From assembly GCA_030728985.1 (NCBI GenBank), contig JANQYI010000009.1, positions 124,001-188,000 of the forward strand: a stretch of DNA of 64,000 bases, in the 5' to 3' direction. A program made the translations under genes and the position numbers. Source of the stretch: Burkholderiaceae bacterium (GTDB lineage: Bacteria; Pseudomonadota; Gammaproteobacteria; Burkholderiales; Burkholderiaceae_B). A model generated the notes under the pieces. It was not told the origin of the DNA. It made no database searches and saw only the letters and a list, made by a program, of their open reading frames with translations. This document shows, in pieces, positions 52,414-61,161 of the stretch (position 1 is its first letter; every line of letters starts with the position of its first letter).

Positions 52414-54694
52414 TGTTAGCCTCGCTCGGACTTTGCAGCGGAGCCTCGGCATCCACTTGACGGGTCTGCGCCTCATACAGCGCATGATATGCCCCGCCCC
52501 GCGCCAACAAATCTTCGTGATTGCCGATTTCCACCACCTGGCCGCGATCCAACACGACAAGACGGTTCGCTTTGCGCAGCGTGCTCAGTCTGTGCGCAAT
52601 CGCGATCGTCGTACGACCCTGGATCAAATTATCCAGAGCTTCCTGAATTTCCATTTCCGTTGTAGTGTCGACCGATGAGGTCGCCTCATCGAGAATGAGA
52701 ATCCGCGGATCGATCAGCAACGCGCGGGCGATCGAAATGCGCTGACGCTCTCCTCCTGATAAGGCCTGACCACGCTCACCCACCAACGAGTCATAGCCTT
52801 GCGGAAGTCGCAAGATGAATTCATGGGCTCGCGCCGCGCGAGCCGCAGAAATCACCTCCTCGCGCGATGCACCCGGTTTGCCGTAAGCAATATTTTCGGC
52901 GATCGTACCGAAAAACAAGAACGGCTCTTGTAAAACCAGACCGATATTGCTGCGGAACGCATTGAGGGAATAGGAACGGATGTCGACACCATCGACGCGG
53001 ATGCCGCCTTCAGTGACATCGTAAAAACGACAAATCAAATTGACCAAAGAAGACTTGCCAGAGCCGCTATGGCCCACAAGGCCAATCATTTCGCCGGCTC
53101 CGATACTCAAACTCACGTCTCGTAACACCGTACGGCTACCGTAGCGAAAGCCGACGTTGCGAAGCTCGATCCGACCCTCCATGCGCTCAAGAGGGACCGG
53201 TCGCTGAGCATCCGGCACGCTTGAGACATGATCCAAAATATCAAAAATACGCTTGGCGCCTGCCGCTGCTTGTTGTGTGTACGTGACAATACGACTCATT
53301 GAGTCAAGGCGCGTGTAAAACCGACCGATGTAGGCTAGGAAGGCGGCAAGTACGCCTACACTGATCGCGCTAGAGGCGACCTGGGTGATACCAAAAATCC
53401 AAACGACCAGCAAACCAATTTCAGTCAAAAAAGTAACCGTGGGTGCGAACAACGCCCAAATTTTATTAATACGGTCGTTGACGCCAAGATAACGATCGTT
53501 GGCTTCCCTGAAACGCACCACCTCTCGCTTTTCCTGTGCAAAGGCTTTCACGACACGAATACCGGGAATCGTATCGGCCAGGACATTGGTCAATTCACTC
53601 CATGAGCGATCAACTTTTTCAAAACCAAAACGCAAACGATCTCGCACCAGATGAATCATCCAGATGATGATGGGCAATGGGACCAATGTCGTCACCGCAA
53701 GCCAAGGATCAATGCTGAGCAAGATCACAGCCGTCATCAAAATCATCAACATATCGTTAACGAAATCAAGAAAATGCAGAGACAAGAAGAGATTGATGCG
53801 ATCTGTTTCACTCCCGAGCCTGGCCATCAGATCACCCGTGCGCTTGCCGCCAAAAAACTGCAAAGATAAAGTTTGCAAATGATTAAACGTAGTTGTGCGT
53901 AAATCCGCGCCGATTCTCTCGCTCACCCAGGCCAACAGATAAGTGCGAGCCCAACCAAGCAACCAAGCCAGCAAGGCGGATACAACCAGACCGGTCAAAT
54001 AAAGTGTGACAAGGTCGTAATCAATGGGCTTACCATTCTGAAAAGGAATCAGAACGTCGTCCATGAGTGGCATGGTCAGATAAGGCGGCACCAGAGAAGC
54101 TGCCGTTGAAAGCAAGGTCAACAACAAACCAACCACAAGCGGAAAACGGTAAGGACGGGCAAAACGCGCCAAACGCAGCAATGCCCAGGTGTCGCTCGGG
54201 CCGGCCGGATCCGCGTCGCAAACCGCGCACTCATCCTGGTCAGGCGCGAAAGGCGTTCCACACGCGGGGCATGCGGCCGCATCGACCAGAATTTCTGCGT
54301 CGGGATCGCGCAACTTCCTCTGCAAATTACCGAAGAGTTCGACCATGCGTGCCACTGCGGGAGTCATACCTAACGTGTGACGCCAAATGCCCAGTCGAGT
54401 GGTGCTATCAAATAACTCAATCGCACCCACACCCGCGTGATCGCGGTGTTGCAGAGACTGAGAAATCGAAATGTTCCAAACAAGCCAATCCGAAGCCCCC
54501 GGCGCCTTGGAGAATAAGCGATGCGAAGACAGCACCAGGGCGCCAGAGGAAAAGAACAAATGCTCATCGAGATCGGGTTCTAGCCAGGCGAGAACGTGCT
54601 CACCGGGCTCCAGTAACGCCTGCAGGGCCTCTGACCAGTTGCCGGGCATTGTTGGGCTGATGTGCGTCACCCCGGAAGTTGAGAGAGTTGTCAT
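52406..54694 (-). CDS. ABC exporter (fused permease/ATPase) associated with cyanophycin metabolism, with N-terminal extension and zinc ribbon
   Basis: 762-aa protein. Residues 1-135 form an unusual N-terminal domain with a possible PH-like pattern (LLEPGEHVLAWLEP ... LVLSSHRLF). Next is a zinc ribbon with Cys142, 145, 156 and 159 (CPACGTPF, CAVCD), then a six-helix exporter domain (about 175-460) and an ATPase with Walker A GHSGSGKS at 541-548, signature LSGGERQ at 645-651 and Walker B ILILDE. It is probably a homodimeric exporter. It is divergent from the cphA genes and coupled to DUF1854. What it moves is unknown. Confidence 0.88.
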   Translation of the reverse strand: MTTLSTSGVTHISPTMPGNWSEALQALLEPGEHVLAWLEPDLDEHLFFSSGALVLSSHRLFSKAPGASDWLVWNISISQSLQHRDHAGVGAIELFDSTTRLGIWRHTLGMTPAVARMVELFGNLQRKLRDPDAEILVDAAACPACGTPFAPDQDECAVCDADPAGPSDTWALLRLARFARPYRFPLVVGLLLTLLSTAASLVPPYLTMPLMDDVLIPFQNGKPIDYDLVTLYLTGLVVSALLAWLLGWARTYLLAWVSERIGADLRTTTFNHLQTLSLQFFGGKRTGDLMARLGSETDRINLFLSLHFLDFVNDMLMILMTAVILLSIDPWLAVTTLVPLPIIIWMIHLVRDRLRFGFEKVDRSWSELTNVLADTIPGIRVVKAFAQEKREVVRFREANDRYLGVNDRINKIWALFAPTVTFLTEIGLLVVWIFGITQVASSAISVGVLAAFLAYIGRFYTRLDSMSRIVTYTQQAAAGAKRIFDILDHVSSVPDAQRPVPLERMEGRIELRNVGFRYGSRTVLRDVSLSIGAGEMIGLVGHSGSGKSSLVNLICRFYDVTEGGIRVDGVDIRSYSLNAFRSNIGLVLQEPFLFFGTIAENIAYGKPGASREEVISAARAARAHEFILRLPQGYDSLVGERGQALSGGERQRISIARALLIDPRILILDEATSSVDTTTEMEIQEALDNLIQGRTTIAIAHRLSTLRKANRLVVLDRGQVVEIGNHEDLLARGGAYHALYEAQTRQVDAEAPLQSPSEANNG

Positions 54695-54947
54695 TGCTGC
54701 GGCAGAGGGGGCTCGTCAGTCTGAAAAGCCGACTGCAACAGAAAGCTGTTCATTGGGAAAATTTGGCTAACTCGATATACTGTTCAGAATGCAAGTATAA
54801 CGACCATATGACTCAGATATCTGCCCTGTTTAGGCGGGTCGCTGTCAAACCCCTTTTTTGCTGCGATAATGATACATCCCTGTCATTGTGCGGTGCAGCA
54901 TTCACAGTGCGGCAAAGATCTTTTTACAGCAGCCTATTCTGTTCCCT

Positions 54948-57104
54948 ATGAGCAAATGCGACATCTCGACACTGCGCAGCATTTATTTGCGCGGGCCGAA
55001 CATTTGGACCTATCGCCCCGTCATCGAGGCATGGATCCAGTTTGATGGACTGCAAACACTCCCCTCTGCCGTTCTAAACGAGGCCTACGCGCGCCTTGCT
55101 CTGTCTGCTCCCGCACTGGTGCATCCCGGTCCCGGTATCGAAGCCTCCAAAGGCATGCACGCCTCAATTTCCGAGGGCGTCTGGTCCCCGCATCTTCTTG
55201 AACATCTCACGCTCGTATTGCAACAACAGGCTGGCATGCCTGGCGGCTTTGGGCAGACCCGAGCCACCTCCAAGCCCGGTCTCTACAAAGTCGTGGTACG
55301 CGCCTGGCACGAGATCGTCACACGACAAGCGCTCAGCTTTGCCAGGAGCTTGATACTCAGCGCCATCGATGGTCAGACCGCCGATACGGGCGAAATGATT
55401 CGGACGCTCCATGATTTGCGTCAACGTCATTGTCTCGGACCCAGCACTGCATGCATTGTCGATGCAGCGGACGATCGGGATATCCCCGCCATTCGGCTCA
55501 GCGCTGGCAATTTGCTACAACTTGGCTACGGCGTGAATCAACGCCGCATTTGGACTGCGGAAACCGACAATACCGGCGCCATCGCTGAGACGATTTCTCG
55601 CGACAAAGATCTCACCAAAAGTTTGCTTCAAGCCTGCGGTGTGCCTGTTCCGATTGGGCGCGAGGTACTTAGCCCAGAAGATGCTTGGGAAGCTGCGCAA
55701 GATCTTGGTTTGCCTGTTGTTATCAAGCCCAGTGACGGCAATCATGGACGGGGGGTTTTTACCAACTTAAGCACCCAAGACGAAGTCAACCAAGCATACT
55801 CTGTCGCGATTGAGGAAGGCTCAAGCGTCATTGTCGAACGATTCATCCGCGGGCATGAACATCGTCTGCTCGTGGTAGGCGGAAAACTCGTTGCCGCGGC
55901 AAAGGGAGAACATGCCGTCATTACCGGCGACGGACAGCACAGCATCCGTACGCTGATCGATTCTCAACTCAATGCCGATCCTCGCCGCGGGCACGAGCAA
56001 GACCAGCCCCTAAATTACGTGCGATTGGACTCCGCTGTTGTTTTAGAGATCGCCAGGCAAGGTTTACGACCCGATGATATCCCTGAACTAGGCCGGAGAG
56101 TCACAATCCAACGCAACGGGAATGTGGCCTTCGACTGCACTGAAGAGGTTCATCCAGATGTCGCCGCCATTGCCTGTACCGCAGCACGCATTGTTGGCTT
56201 GGATATCGCAGGGATCGATCTCGTTACCCAAGATATTTCCGCCCCTCTTGCCGCACAACAAGGCGCCATTGTCGAAGTCAATGCGGGTCCTGGTTTACTG
56301 ATGCATCTAAAGCCAGCGCTCGGCAAGGCCCGACAGGTAGGCAAAGATATCGTCGGCTATACCTTCCCTCCTGGCGATATGGCCAGAGTTCCTGTGGTGG
56401 GCATCACCGGCACAAGCGGTAAAACACTGACGGGCAAGCTTCTTTTCCGGCTGCTGTCGCTGCATGGCTGGAACGCCGGTCTTGCCTGCAGTGAAGGTCT
56501 GTTTGTCCACCACCGCCAACTTCGAGCGGGCAACTGCGCGGATCATGCGAACGGCAGACGTGTATTAGTGAATCGCGAAGTTCAAGCCGTCATTATCGAA
56601 AATGGTTGTAAACAAATTTTGACTGAGGGCTTAGCCTACGAGCGCTGCGAAGTCGGTATCATCACGAACGTCGACTGGACACAGGATCTAGACGCCTACG
56701 AAATCCGCGACGAGACGGATCTTGTCAATATTTATCGAACACAAATGGACGTCGTCTTGCCGCATGGGATGGCTGTTCTTAACGCAGAAGATGCCAGAGT
56801 CATGAAACTATCGCAGTTCTGCGATGGCGCCGTCACCCTGTTTAGCACTCAAGCCAACCTCGTCGTTCTGGCGACACATGTCTCTGACGGCCAACGCGCA
56901 GTGTTTATCGATCACGGACAACTCATCTTGGCCCAAGGGTCCTTACGCATCAACCTCTGCACGATCGCCTCAATCCCAACCGCACACAATGACAGCCATC
57001 CAGCTCGCCTCACCAGCATCTTGGCTGCGGCCGCTACAGCGTGGGCCCTAGGCATCTCACCGGCGCTTATCGAGGCCGGTCTAATCGCCTTTGAATCGTC
57101 TTAA
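54948..57104 (+). CDS. Cyanophycin synthetase-like protein, C-terminally short (CphA')
   Basis: 718-aa CphA homologue from the ATG at 54948. It has an N-terminal domain (SIYLRGPNIWTYRPVIEAWI), an ATP-grasp (VVIKPSDGNHGRGV) and a Mur-ligase central domain with P-loop GTSGKT (488-493; GTNGKT in CphA). It stops just where CphA's Mur ligase C-terminal lobe would start (the NAPGRFN region). Such a second shorter cphA gene beside cphA is known in Ralstonia. Whether it polymerises alone or assists CphA is unresolved. Confidence 0.87.
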   Translation: MSKCDISTLRSIYLRGPNIWTYRPVIEAWIQFDGLQTLPSAVLNEAYARLALSAPALVHPGPGIEASKGMHASISEGVWSPHLLEHLTLVLQQQAGMPGGFGQTRATSKPGLYKVVVRAWHEIVTRQALSFARSLILSAIDGQTADTGEMIRTLHDLRQRHCLGPSTACIVDAADDRDIPAIRLSAGNLLQLGYGVNQRRIWTAETDNTGAIAETISRDKDLTKSLLQACGVPVPIGREVLSPEDAWEAAQDLGLPVVIKPSDGNHGRGVFTNLSTQDEVNQAYSVAIEEGSSVIVERFIRGHEHRLLVVGGKLVAAAKGEHAVITGDGQHSIRTLIDSQLNADPRRGHEQDQPLNYVRLDSAVVLEIARQGLRPDDIPELGRRVTIQRNGNVAFDCTEEVHPDVAAIACTAARIVGLDIAGIDLVTQDISAPLAAQQGAIVEVNAGPGLLMHLKPALGKARQVGKDIVGYTFPPGDMARVPVVGITGTSGKTLTGKLLFRLLSLHGWNAGLACSEGLFVHHRQLRAGNCADHANGRRVLVNREVQAVIIENGCKQILTEGLAYERCEVGIITNVDWTQDLDAYEIRDETDLVNIYRTQMDVVLPHGMAVLNAEDARVMKLSQFCDGAVTLFSTQANLVVLATHVSDGQRAVFIDHGQLILAQGSLRINLCTIASIPTAHNDSHPARLTSILAAAATAWALGISPALIEAGLIAFESS

Positions 57105-57156
57105 TTTAGATTGAACTGAACTCAACCACCCATCCCCTTGCCTCCCAGGAATCCAA

Positions 57157-59727
57157 ATGGAAGTCTCTAGAATTCGTGCGTTACGCGGCCCTAACTTGTG
57201 GAGCCGTCTCACCGCCATCGAGGCCGTTGTGACGTGCGCAGGGCACGAAGCAGATCTCGATCAGATGCCTAGTTTTGTCACACGATTACGCGCGCGCTTT
57301 CCCGAGATGAAACCCTTGCGACCCCTGGGGCATAAAGATCCCATTACTGTGGCGCACGCACTAGAGGCGATTGCGCTGGGACTTCAAGCTGCCGCAGGTT
57401 GTCCGGTCTCGTTTGGGCAGACAACCGCGACACCCGAACACAATGTATTTCAGATCGTATTTCAGTACAGCGAAGAGCCCGTCGGTCGTCGCGCGCTTGA
57501 GCTCGCTGAAAGTCTCTGTCAAGCCGCACTGGACGATCAGGCGTTTGATATCAAGCAAGCCCTCGCGGAGCTGCGTGACCTCGACGAAGACGTTCGTCTC
57601 GGCCCCAGCACGGGTTCGATCGTTGATGCGGCCGTCGCGCGAGGCATTCCTTATCGTCGCCTGACCGAGGGGAGTTTGGTGCAGTTTGGTTGGGGCAGCA
57701 AACAAAAACGGATTCAAGCGGCTGAAACAAGCGGGACCAGCGCTATCGCCGAAGCCATCGCGCAAGATAAAGATCTCACCAAAATGTTGTTACAGGCCGC
57801 CGGCGTTCCAGTACCGGAAGGGCACGTCGTGCGCGACGCAGACGAAGCCTGGGAAATTGCGCTGCAGATCGGCCTCCCCGTGGTGATCAAGCCCCGCGAT
57901 GGCAACCAGGGAAAAGGCGTCGCCGTCAACATCGAAACACGCGAACAACTGAATCAGGCTTTTGACGTCGCGAGCACCATCAGCCGTGATGTCATCGTTG
58001 AGCAGTACATTCCAGGGCATGATTTCCGCATGCTGGTGATTGGTAATCAACTGATCGCCGCTGCCAGACGCGATCCACCGAGCGTCATTGGCGATGGCCA
58101 GCACACGATTGCGCAGTTGGTGGAAACCGTCAATCTCGATCCCCTGCGCGGTGATGGGCATGCCACGGCCCTGACCAAAATCCGGCTGGATGAAATCGCG
58201 CTGGCAACACTGTCAAACCAGGGGCTGACTGCGCAATCCGTTCCTGAACATGGGCAGCGCATCTTGTTGCGCAATAACGCCAACCTCAGCACGGGCGGCA
58301 GCGCCACCGACGTCACCGATGAGGTTCACCCTGAGCTGGCAGCGCGCATAGTCACTGCTGCACAAATGGTCGGACTTGATATCGCCGGCGTCGATTTAGT
58401 CGCCGAGAGTGTCATTAAACCCATGGAAGAGCAGCGCGCTGGCATTGTTGAAATCAATGCAGCCCCGGGCCTGCGTATGCATCTGAGTCCCTCTTTCGGT
58501 AAAGCGCGTCCCGTCGGTGAAGCCATCATCTCGACGATGTTCGCAGAAGGCGACAATGCGAGAATACCGGTGGTTGCCGTGACAGGCACTAATGGTAAAA
58601 CAACTACAGTCCGGCTGACCGCACATTTATTGAAAACAAGCGGCAAACGCGTCGGCATGACCAACTCGGATGGTGTTTACATTGAGCAGCGTTGCATCGA
58701 TACCGGCGACTGCAGCGGCCCCCGGAGCGCGCGTAATGTCCTCATGCATCCGGATGTGGATGCCGCGGTATTTGAAACGGCTCGGGGTGGGATTTTGCGA
58801 GAAGGTCTTGGCTTCGACAAATGTGATGTCGCCGTTGTCACCAACTTGGGCGTGGGAGATCATCTGGGAATGAACTTCATCACGACCATTGACCATTTGG
58901 CCCTGGTCAAGCGAGTCATTGTTCAAAACGTGGCGCCCAATGGCACGGCAGTGCTCAATGCTTCAGACCCGATGGTGCTGAAAATGGTCGAAGCATGCCC
59001 AGGCTCAGTCACGCTCTTTTCGAGCGACCGTCAAAACCCAGCGCTCAATACACACCGTGCGCAAGGCAAACGTGTTGTCTATGTCGATGGCGATCACGTC
59101 GTGGGCGCCGAAGGGACAACCGAACAACGCATTGCGCTCAAGTCGATCCCCATCACCCGCAATGGCAGCATCACCTTCCAAAATGAAAATGCGATGGCCT
59201 CGATCGCCGCGGCCTGGGCCTTGGGCCTTGATTGGCAAACGATCACGACTGGCGTTTCCACCTTTGTCAACGACGCTCAAAACGCGCCAGGACGCTTTAA
59301 CGTGTTCGATTACAGAGGCGCCACCGTGGTAGCCGATTATGGACATAATCCGGATGCGATTCAGGCGTTAATCCAAGCCGTTGAGACAATCCCCGCCAAG
59401 CAGCGCATGGTCGTCATTAGCGGTGCGGGTGATCGTCGAGACGAGGACATCATCCGTCAGACCGAGATCCTTGGCGAGGTCTTTGACCAGGCAATTTTGT
59501 ACCAAGACCAGTGCCAGCGAGGCCGTGAGGATGGCGAAGTACTTGCTCTTTTACAACAGGGATTACGAAACGTATCTCGCACAAAAGAAATCATGGAAAT
59601 CAGGGGAGAGTTTCTGGCAATTGATACCGCACTCGCCAAACTGCGGCCCGGCGATCTATGCTTGATTTTGATCGATCAGGTGCAGGAGGCGTTGGATCAT
59701 ATTACCCTGCGTGTCGGGCAGGGCTGA
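57157..59727 (+). CDS. cphA: Cyanophycin synthetase CphA
   Basis: 856-aa full-length cyanophycin synthetase, which builds the Asp-Arg storage polymer from aspartate, arginine and ATP. Order: N-terminal domain (RALRGPNLWSRLTAIEA), ATP-grasp (PVVIKPRDGNQGKGVAV, about 240-255), Mur ligase domain with P-loop GTNGKT (477-482), and C-terminal lobe beginning NAPGRFNVFDYRGATVVADYGHNPD. It follows CphA' by 52 nt on the same strand. No cyanophycinase gene (cphB) is in the window. Confidence 0.93.
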   Translation: MEVSRIRALRGPNLWSRLTAIEAVVTCAGHEADLDQMPSFVTRLRARFPEMKPLRPLGHKDPITVAHALEAIALGLQAAAGCPVSFGQTTATPEHNVFQIVFQYSEEPVGRRALELAESLCQAALDDQAFDIKQALAELRDLDEDVRLGPSTGSIVDAAVARGIPYRRLTEGSLVQFGWGSKQKRIQAAETSGTSAIAEAIAQDKDLTKMLLQAAGVPVPEGHVVRDADEAWEIALQIGLPVVIKPRDGNQGKGVAVNIETREQLNQAFDVASTISRDVIVEQYIPGHDFRMLVIGNQLIAAARRDPPSVIGDGQHTIAQLVETVNLDPLRGDGHATALTKIRLDEIALATLSNQGLTAQSVPEHGQRILLRNNANLSTGGSATDVTDEVHPELAARIVTAAQMVGLDIAGVDLVAESVIKPMEEQRAGIVEINAAPGLRMHLSPSFGKARPVGEAIISTMFAEGDNARIPVVAVTGTNGKTTTVRLTAHLLKTSGKRVGMTNSDGVYIEQRCIDTGDCSGPRSARNVLMHPDVDAAVFETARGGILREGLGFDKCDVAVVTNLGVGDHLGMNFITTIDHLALVKRVIVQNVAPNGTAVLNASDPMVLKMVEACPGSVTLFSSDRQNPALNTHRAQGKRVVYVDGDHVVGAEGTTEQRIALKSIPITRNGSITFQNENAMASIAAAWALGLDWQTITTGVSTFVNDAQNAPGRFNVFDYRGATVVADYGHNPDAIQALIQAVETIPAKQRMVVISGAGDRRDEDIIRQTEILGEVFDQAILYQDQCQRGREDGEVLALLQQGLRNVSRTKEIMEIRGEFLAIDTALAKLRPGDLCLILIDQVQEALDHITLRVGQG

Positions 59728-59747
59728 TGCTGCGGGGATGTTGATTT

Positions 59748-60317
59748 TTAGCTTTTACCTTTATCGCCTGGCGACGTTGGCGGGAAAGGGAAAGTCGAAA
59801 ACATCCCACGCGTTTGTTCTTGCATCTTGTCCTGCATTTGAGAAAACAAACTTTTGCTTTGCTCGACATAACTGTTCATCATGTTTTGCACCATCGGCGT
59901 CTGAGCCGACATAAATTGAGACCAAGCCTCAGGTGCGAACTGATTAGTCCCATATAGTCCCTTTGACTGATCCGCCATCCGTTCCTGAATCTCCATAAAC
60001 CCCTGGATATTTTTTTCAAGATACGAGCCCATCATGCCCTGCATCGCATGGCCATAAAAACGGATCACCTGGGCCAGCATCGTCGAGGAAAACATCGGCA
60101 TACCGCCGCTTTCTTCTTCGAGAATGATTTGCAAAAGAATACTGCGCGTCAAATCCTCGGAAGACTTGGCATCCACCACTTTGAATAATTCATTTTCCAG
60201 CACCAATTGCTTGACATCCGCGAGAGTGATGTAGGTGCTAGTCTGCGTGTCGTACAAGCGACGGTTAGGATATTTTTTAATCAGGCGTACGGTTGCGCCC
60301 GGTGCTGCTTCAGTCAT
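59748..60317 (-). CDS. phaR: Polyhydroxyalkanoate synthesis repressor PhaR
   Basis: 189-aa PhaR with N-terminal DNA-binding domain (VRLIKKYPNRRLYDTQTSTYITL) and PHB-binding helices ('FYGHAMQGMMGSYLEKNIQGFMEIQ'). It represses phasin and PHA genes until PHA granules sequester it. It sits downstream of phaB on the same strand with its own 65-nt gap. Confidence 0.92.
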   Translation of the reverse strand: MTEAAPGATVRLIKKYPNRRLYDTQTSTYITLADVKQLVLENELFKVVDAKSSEDLTRSILLQIILEEESGGMPMFSSTMLAQVIRFYGHAMQGMMGSYLEKNIQGFMEIQERMADQSKGLYGTNQFAPEAWSQFMSAQTPMVQNMMNSYVEQSKSLFSQMQDKMQEQTRGMFSTFPFPPTSPGDKGKS

Positions 60318-60382
60318 GACTGTCCCCAGATCTAATGTCTATTTAACCACTTAAATACTCTTCGTTCAGGTCATCCGCAGGA

Positions 60383-61120
60383 TCACCCCATATGCAGACC
60401 GCCATTCAAGGAAAAGTCTGCGCCAGTCGAAAATCCCGACTCCTCAGAGGCAATCCAAGCGATGATCGAGGCAATTTCCTCCGGCCGTCCGAGACGTTTG
60501 ACAGGAATGGTCGCGATAATTTTCTCAAGCACATCGGGACGAATTGCACGCACCATATCGGTTCCGATATAGCCCGGCGAAACGGTGTTCACCGTCACCC
60601 CCTTGCTTGCGACCTCGAGTGCCAGCGACATCGTGAAACCATGAATCGCGGCTTTCGCAGTTGCGTAGTTACACTGACCAAACTGACCTTTCTGACCGTT
60701 GACGGAACTGATGTTAATAATACGCCCAAAACCACGATCAGCCATTCCGTCGATCACTTGTTTGGTCACGTTAAACAAACTATTGAGGTTGGTATCCATC
60801 ACGGCGCGCCAGTCATCGGACGTCATTTTACGAAATACGCCATCGCGGGTGATGCCTGCATTATTGACCAGCACATCGATAGGGCCATGCTCTGCCACAA
60901 CTTTTTTAAATGCAGCTTCACAAGAGTTCCAGTCAGACACATTTCCAACCGATGCATAAAAAGTGTAGCCCAAGGCGGCCTGTTCATCGATCCATTGCTG
61001 ATGGTCGCGACTCGGACCACATCCAGCGATCACTGTCATCCCATCCTTGGACAGACGCTGACAAATCGCAGTGCCGATGCCGCCCATACCACCCGTGACG
61101 TACGCAATTTGTGCACTCAT
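60383..61120 (-). CDS. phaB: Acetoacetyl-CoA reductase PhaB
   Basis: 245-aa SDR reducing acetoacetyl-CoA to (R)-3-hydroxybutyryl-CoA: TGGMGGIGTAIC, VNNAGITRD, the catalytic Ser-Tyr-Lys in ISSVNGQKGQFGQCNYATAKA and C-terminal 'FSTGADFSLNGGLHMG'. The start at 61120 has AGGAGA upstream; the track's 61144 start does not. It lies 41 nt after phaC. No phaA thiolase gene is in this cluster. Confidence 0.92.
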   Translation of the reverse strand: MSAQIAYVTGGMGGIGTAICQRLSKDGMTVIAGCGPSRDHQQWIDEQAALGYTFYASVGNVSDWNSCEAAFKKVVAEHGPIDVLVNNAGITRDGVFRKMTSDDWRAVMDTNLNSLFNVTKQVIDGMADRGFGRIINISSVNGQKGQFGQCNYATAKAAIHGFTMSLALEVASKGVTVNTVSPGYIGTDMVRAIRPDVLEKIIATIPVKRLGRPEEIASIIAWIASEESGFSTGADFSLNGGLHMG

Positions 61121-61161
61121 GTTTATCTCCTGGTTGTCCTGCATCTAGGTTGAACTAAAAC

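Noticed and set aside
60392-61153. 253-aa plus-strand ORF opposite phaB
   Set aside because: Exact shadow of phaB with no family motifs.
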